The notes beneath the pieces were generated by a model. That model saw only the letters and a list, made by a program, of their open reading frames with translations. It did no database searches and was not told the DNA's origin. A program made the translations under genes and the position numbers. From positions 310,001-374,000 of the forward strand of contig NZ_BBIQ01000001.1 of the NCBI RefSeq assembly GCF_000730565.1: a stretch of 64,000 bases of DNA, in the 5' to 3' direction. Position 1 is the stretch's first letter; each line of letters begins with the position of its first letter. The DNA comes from Pseudomonas fulva NBRC 16637 = DSM 17717. Its GTDB lineage: Bacteria > Pseudomonadota > Gammaproteobacteria > Pseudomonadales > Pseudomonadaceae. This document shows positions 55,172 through 64,000 of this stretch, piece after piece.

Positions 55172-55235
55172 TGCGACATAAATTTTCAATGGTGAGACAT
55201 GAAAATTTGTGAGTGTCGCTGTCGCTGTGCAACAA
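55172..55235 (+). promoter_or_regulatory. 21-bp-phased repeats upstream of gltB, candidate ArgR operator
   Basis: Three half-site-like units start exactly 21 bp apart: TGCGAC (55172), TGAGAC (55193) and TGTCGC (55214). A further TGTCGC at 55220 is followed by eight bases and AA, matching the Pseudomonas ArgR half-site TGTCGC-N8-AA-N5. A 9-bp inverted repeat AAATTTTCA/TGAAAATTT (55180-55188, 55200-55208) is superimposed. Arginine repression of gltBD by ArgR is established in P. aeruginosa. Otherwise the gap 54978-55349 holds only the damX terminator and this region. Confidence 0.6.
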
Positions 55236-55349
55236 TGGTTTTCCATGGCCACCGCAAAAAAGCTGGCGTTTGATCGGCGTGGATGGTAAGTGGTTGTTAA
55301 AAAAAGAGATTTGCCTCCGTTGAGGGGTGAACCTGGTGAGAATGTGTCT

Positions 55350-59795
<4,446 letters not shown>

Positions 59796-59811
59796 ACAGC
59801 TGCACGTGACC

Positions 59812-59846
59812 AACCCTGGGCGCTCGACCGGAGCAGCCCAGGGTTT
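59812..59846 (+). promoter_or_regulatory. Hairpin in the gltB-gltD intergenic region
   Basis: AACCCTGGGC (59812-59821) and GCCCAGGGTT (59836-59845) pair perfectly over 10 bp, followed by only TTTGCC. It looks like a partial terminator that could lower gltD expression relative to gltB or protect the upstream mRNA end. Confidence 0.5.
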
Positions 59847-59913
59847 GCCCGGCTCAAGTGATCGTCTTGCGGCTTGCAGCGTGTAGCGTGCGGCTGCTGT
59901 TAAGAGGTTTTGA

Positions 59914-61335
<1,422 letters not shown>

Positions 61336-61510
61336 GCGCCCTGGCAGGTAAGGTGGGGTCGCTGGGCGGCCTCATTTGCCTGGGGCAGACGCCCGGGCTT
61401 GCCCAGGAATGCTTGACCTGAAGCACGCAAAAAACAAAACGCATGGCCCCGACCGTGCCTTTTGTGTCGGTGTCTGAGAAAATGCCCCCACTATTTTTCC
61501 GGATGCCGAC

Positions 61511-62575
61511 ATGACTGCCCTGAAGAACGACCGTTTCCTGCGTGCTCTGCTCAAGCAACCCGTTGACGTCACCCCGGTATGGATGATGCGCCAGGCCGGC
61601 CGCTATCTTCCGGAGTACCGCGCCAGCCGCGCCAAGGCCGGCGACTTCATGAGCCTGTGCAAGAACCCGCAGTTCGCCTGCGAAGTGACCCTGCAGCCGC
61701 TGGACCGTTACCCGCTGGATGCGGCGATCCTGTTCTCGGACATCCTCACCATCCCGGACGCCATGGGCCTGGGCCTGTATTTCGAAACCGGTGAAGGTCC
61801 GCGTTTTCGGAAGGTGGTCAGCACCCCGGCCGACATCGAGGCGCTGCCTGTTCCCGACGCGCAGAAAGACCTGGGCTATGTGATGGACGCGGTCAGTACC
61901 ATCCGCCGCGAACTCAATGGCCGCGTGCCTCTGATCGGCTTCTCCGGCAGCCCCTGGACCCTGGCCACCTACATGGTCGAAGGCGGCTCCTCCAAGGATT
62001 TCCGCAAGACCAAGGCCATGGCCTACGACAACCCACAGGCACTGCACCTGTTGCTGGACAAACTGGCGCAGTCGGTAACCACGTACCTCAATGGGCAGAT
62101 CCTGGCCGGAGCCCAGGCCGTGCAGATCTTCGATACCTGGGGCGGCAACCTGTCGTCGGCGGCCTATCAGGAATTCTCCCTGGCCTATATGCGCAGAATC
62201 GTCAGCGGCCTGATTCGCGAACATGACGGGCGCAAAGTCCCCGTCATCCTGTTCACCAAGAACGGTGGCCTGTGGCTGGAAAGCATTGCCGATGCCGGGG
62301 CCGATGCCCTGGGGCTGGACTGGACCTGCGACATCGGCGATGCCCGTCGCCGGGTAGGTGACAAGGTCGCCTTGCAGGGCAATATGGACCCGACCGTCCT
62401 GTATGCCCGGCCGCAGGCCATTCGTGCGGAAGTGGCGCGCATCCTGGCCAGCTACGGCCATGGCAGCGGCCATGTGTTCAACCTGGGCCACGGCATCACG
62501 CCGGAGGTCGACCCTGAAAACGCGGGCGCCTTCATCAATGCCGTGCACGAGCTGTCGGCGCAGTATCACCAGTGA
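61511..62575 (+). CDS. hemE: Uroporphyrinogen decarboxylase
   Basis: 354 residues. [20 protein letters not shown] is the HemE signature, followed by [19 protein letters not shown] with the catalytic Asp, [19 protein letters not shown] and [20 protein letters not shown] at the C-terminus. It converts uroporphyrinogen III to coproporphyrinogen III in heme synthesis. The 175-bp gap after gltD has no clear terminator. An imperfect GC-rich hairpin follows the stop at about 62583-62640. Confidence 0.98.
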   Translation: MTALKNDRFLRALLKQPVDVTPVWMMRQAGRYLPEYRASRAKAGDFMSLCKNPQFACEVTLQPLDRYPLDAAILFSDILTIPDAMGLGLYFETGEGPRFRKVVSTPADIEALPVPDAQKDLGYVMDAVSTIRRELNGRVPLIGFSGSPWTLATYMVEGGSSKDFRKTKAMAYDNPQALHLLLDKLAQSVTTYLNGQILAGAQAVQIFDTWGGNLSSAAYQEFSLAYMRRIVSGLIREHDGRKVPVILFTKNGGLWLESIADAGADALGLDWTCDIGDARRRVGDKVALQGNMDPTVLYARPQAIRAEVARILASYGHGSGHVFNLGHGITPEVDPENAGAFINAVHELSAQYHQ

Positions 62576-62705
62576 ACCGGTTGTGACAGCGCATTACGCT
62601 GCATGGCCCGACTGGGGCTGAATGCAGCAAGGCTGTCGCATTAAGTTTCAATTCAGCGGTGCTCGCTAGGCTGGTCCTACTCCAACACAGGTAGGACCCG
62701 CCCCC

Positions 62706-63056
62706 ATGAAAGCACGCTATCTTGCCCTGATCCTTGCCCCCCTGTTCAGCACCGCTGCATTGGCTTCAGGTGGCTACACCGGCCCTGGCGCGCAGTCGAT
62801 TTCCACCGTGGCCGCTGCCAGCGAGGCCGCAGACGATACCCCGGTGGTCTTGCAGGGCTACGTAACCCGCAAGCTCGACAACGATGACAAATACGAATTC
62901 AAGGACAGCACCGGCACCATCACGGTCGAGATCGATGACGAGGACCTGCCAGCCACGCCATTCAATGACAAGACCAAGGTCAAGCTCACTGGTGAAGTCG
63001 AGAAACACTTGATGAGCCGCGAGGTGGACGTGGACCGTGTCGAGATCATCAACTGA
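62706..63056 (+). CDS. BOF family periplasmic protein (YgiW/YdeI-like)
   Basis: 116 residues. A signal peptide (MKARYLALILAPLFSTAALA) precedes an OB-fold of the bacterial OB-fold (BOF) family: VVLQGYVTRKLDNDDKYEFK and GTITVEIDDEDLP, ending KLTGEVEKHLMSREVDVDRV. YgiW/YdeI relatives are periplasmic stress proteins linked to cationic peptide and peroxide tolerance. The gene stands alone, convergent to the MFS gene. The ribosome site is a weak GGACCCGCCCCC stretch. Confidence 0.88.
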   Translation: MKARYLALILAPLFSTAALASGGYTGPGAQSISTVAAASEAADDTPVVLQGYVTRKLDNDDKYEFKDSTGTITVEIDDEDLPATPFNDKTKVKLTGEVEKHLMSREVDVDRVEIIN

Positions 63057-63129
63057 TCCAGCACTCCTGTCGCAGGCAGGCCGGTTCTTGGCGAGTCCGC
63101 CGCGCCGTGAACCGGCCTGCCCCCAGCCT

Positions 63130-64000
63130 TCAGGCGGCCTTTGGCGCCAAGGTGCTCAGGCGCAACGCCACCATCAGGGCCACCGCCAGCAAGCTCCCAA
63201 TGAACAGGCCAATACCATTCCAGCCCCAATGATGCCAGAACACCCCGCCCGCCGTGCCCGCCACGCTTGAACCGGCGTAATAGCAGAACAGATACAGCGA
63301 AGAGGCCTGGCCCTTGGCTTTCAGCGCCCGGCGCCCGATCCAGCTGCTGGCCACCGAGTGAGCCCCGAAGAAGCCGAAGGTGAAGACGAGCATGCCCAGG
63401 ATGATCAGTGACAGCGGCTGGGTCAGGGTCATGAGCAAGCCGCCGCCCATGACCACGATGCTGGCCCAGAACACCTTGCGCCGCCCCAGCCTGTCAGCCA
63501 GTGCGCCCACCTGGGCCGAACTGTAGATGCCGGACAGGTAGACGACCGACAGCAAACCCACCAGGGCTTGGTTCATGTGATAAGGCTCGGCCAGCAAGCG
63601 GTAGCCGATGTAGTTGAACAGAGTGACGAAGGCGCCCATGAGCAGGAAGGCTTCGAGGAACAGCCAGGGCAAGCCGGCGTCCTTGAAGTGCATGAGGAAC
63701 CCGTTGACCAGCGTGCGTGGGTTCAGGGTCTGGGGCTGGAAGTTGCGCGACTCGGGCAATGCCTTCCAGAACACGATCGCCGCCAGCAACGCCAGGCTTC
63801 CCAAGGTGAGCAGTGCCGCGTGCCAGCTGACGAAATCGATCAGCACGCCAGTGATCAGGCGTCCGCACATGCCGCCGATGGCATTGCCGCCGATGTACAG
63901 GCCCATGGCCAGGCCGATGTGCTGTGGGTGGATTTCTTCACTGAGGTAGGTCATGGCCACCGCCGCCAGCCCGCTCAACGACAACCCGACCAGTGCCCGG
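63130..64000 (-). CDS. MFS transporter, YnfM-like (5' end outside window)
   Basis: The frame is open to the right edge; about 290 C-terminal residues are seen. They contain roughly nine membrane segments and the mid-chain MFS motif GALADRLGRRKVFWASIVVM. Segments such as YLSEEIHPQHIGLAMGLYIGGN and FGFFGAHSVASSWIGRRA resemble the YnfM/arabinose-efflux branch. Drug or sugar export is the usual guess, but the substrate is unknown. The first helices and start codon lie outside the window. Confidence 0.85.
   Translation of the reverse strand, partial: RALVGLSLSGLAAVAMTYLSEEIHPQHIGLAMGLYIGGNAIGGMCGRLITGVLIDFVSWHAALLTLGSLALLAAIVFWKALPESRNFQPQTLNPRTLVNGFLMHFKDAGLPWLFLEAFLLMGAFVTLFNYIGYRLLAEPYHMNQALVGLLSVVYLSGIYSSAQVGALADRLGRRKVFWASIVVMGGGLLMTLTQPLSLIILGMLVFTFGFFGAHSVASSWIGRRALKAKGQASSLYLFCYYAGSSVAGTAGGVFWHHWGWNGIGLFIGSLLAVALMVALRLSTLAPKAA

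Noticed and set aside
62583..62640. A hairpin after hemE (TGTGACAG and CTGTCGCA arms)
   Set aside because: It is imperfect and lacks a U tract; not listed as a terminator.

Overview
The window is a 64 kb chromosomal segment from a Pseudomonas, most likely of the P. putida group. The evidence is high GC, Shine-Dalgarno starts of the GGAG type, close similarity of many products to P. putida proteins (GltB of 1481 residues, IlvD of 613, PriA of 739), and a conserved housekeeping order: ilvD, rlmI, mutM, coaD, ftsYEX-rpoH, thiSG-trmB, hemW-rdgB-metWX-yggT-proC-yggS, pilT, argS-priA, rpmE, maeB, ponA-pilMNOPQ-aroKB-damX-gltBD-hemE. These identifications rest on recognised motifs and remembered family sequences; no search was run. 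I see no tRNA, rRNA, CRISPR array, complete IS element, prophage or replication origin.

Layout. 1-5.7 kb: the end of a phosphorylcholine phosphatase gene, a cystine symporter, ilvD (branched-chain amino acid synthesis) and an orphan MgtE membrane domain. 5.7-7.4 kb: an AT-richer accessory module with a Bcr/CflA-type efflux gene preceded by a broken 77-codon frame. 7.5-14.8 kb: rlmI, a DJ-1/PfpI protein, an HDOD protein, mutM, a 2[4Fe-4S] ferredoxin, coaD, a TetR regulator, a rhodanese/3-mercaptopyruvate sulfurtransferase and a YheT hydrolase. 14.9-21.1 kb: two separate pairs of M16 peptidase genes flanking rsmD. 21.3-28.6 kb: ftsY-ftsE-ftsX, rpoH, mtgA, a DUF423 protein, thiS-thiG and trmB. 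28.7-35.3 kb: a leftward block for DUF3392, hemW, rdgB, DUF4426, metW, metX, yggT, proC and yggS. 35.4-43.8 kb: pilT, an NlpC/P60 hydrolase, a TM2 protein, a SPOR protein, argS, priA, rpmE and a secreted nuclease. 43.9-55 kb: maeB, ponA, a reduced type IV pilus cluster with a pilO-pilP fusion and a short pilQ, aroK, aroB and a DamX-like AAA/SPOR protein. 55.3-64 kb: gltB-gltD (glutamate synthase), hemE, a BOF periplasmic protein and a truncated MFS gene at the right edge.

How the genes work together. gltBD, proC, argS, ilvD, aroKB and metXW link nitrogen assimilation to amino acid synthesis. Upstream of gltB, 21-bp-phased repeats resemble Pseudomonas ArgR half-sites. ponA, mtgA, the NlpC hydrolase, the SPOR proteins and FtsEX concern envelope growth and division. 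rpoH carries a likely AlgU (sigma-E type) promoter, tying heat shock to envelope stress.

The less ordinary features are the duplicated M16 pairs, large nested palindromes at 5711-5758 and 45221-45312, a terminator hairpin that doubles as signal-peptide coding sequence at 42974-43003, the pilO-pilP fusion, the minimal secretin, and the decayed frame before the efflux gene. I found no convincing wholly new defence or biosynthetic system. Most of the window is core genome.
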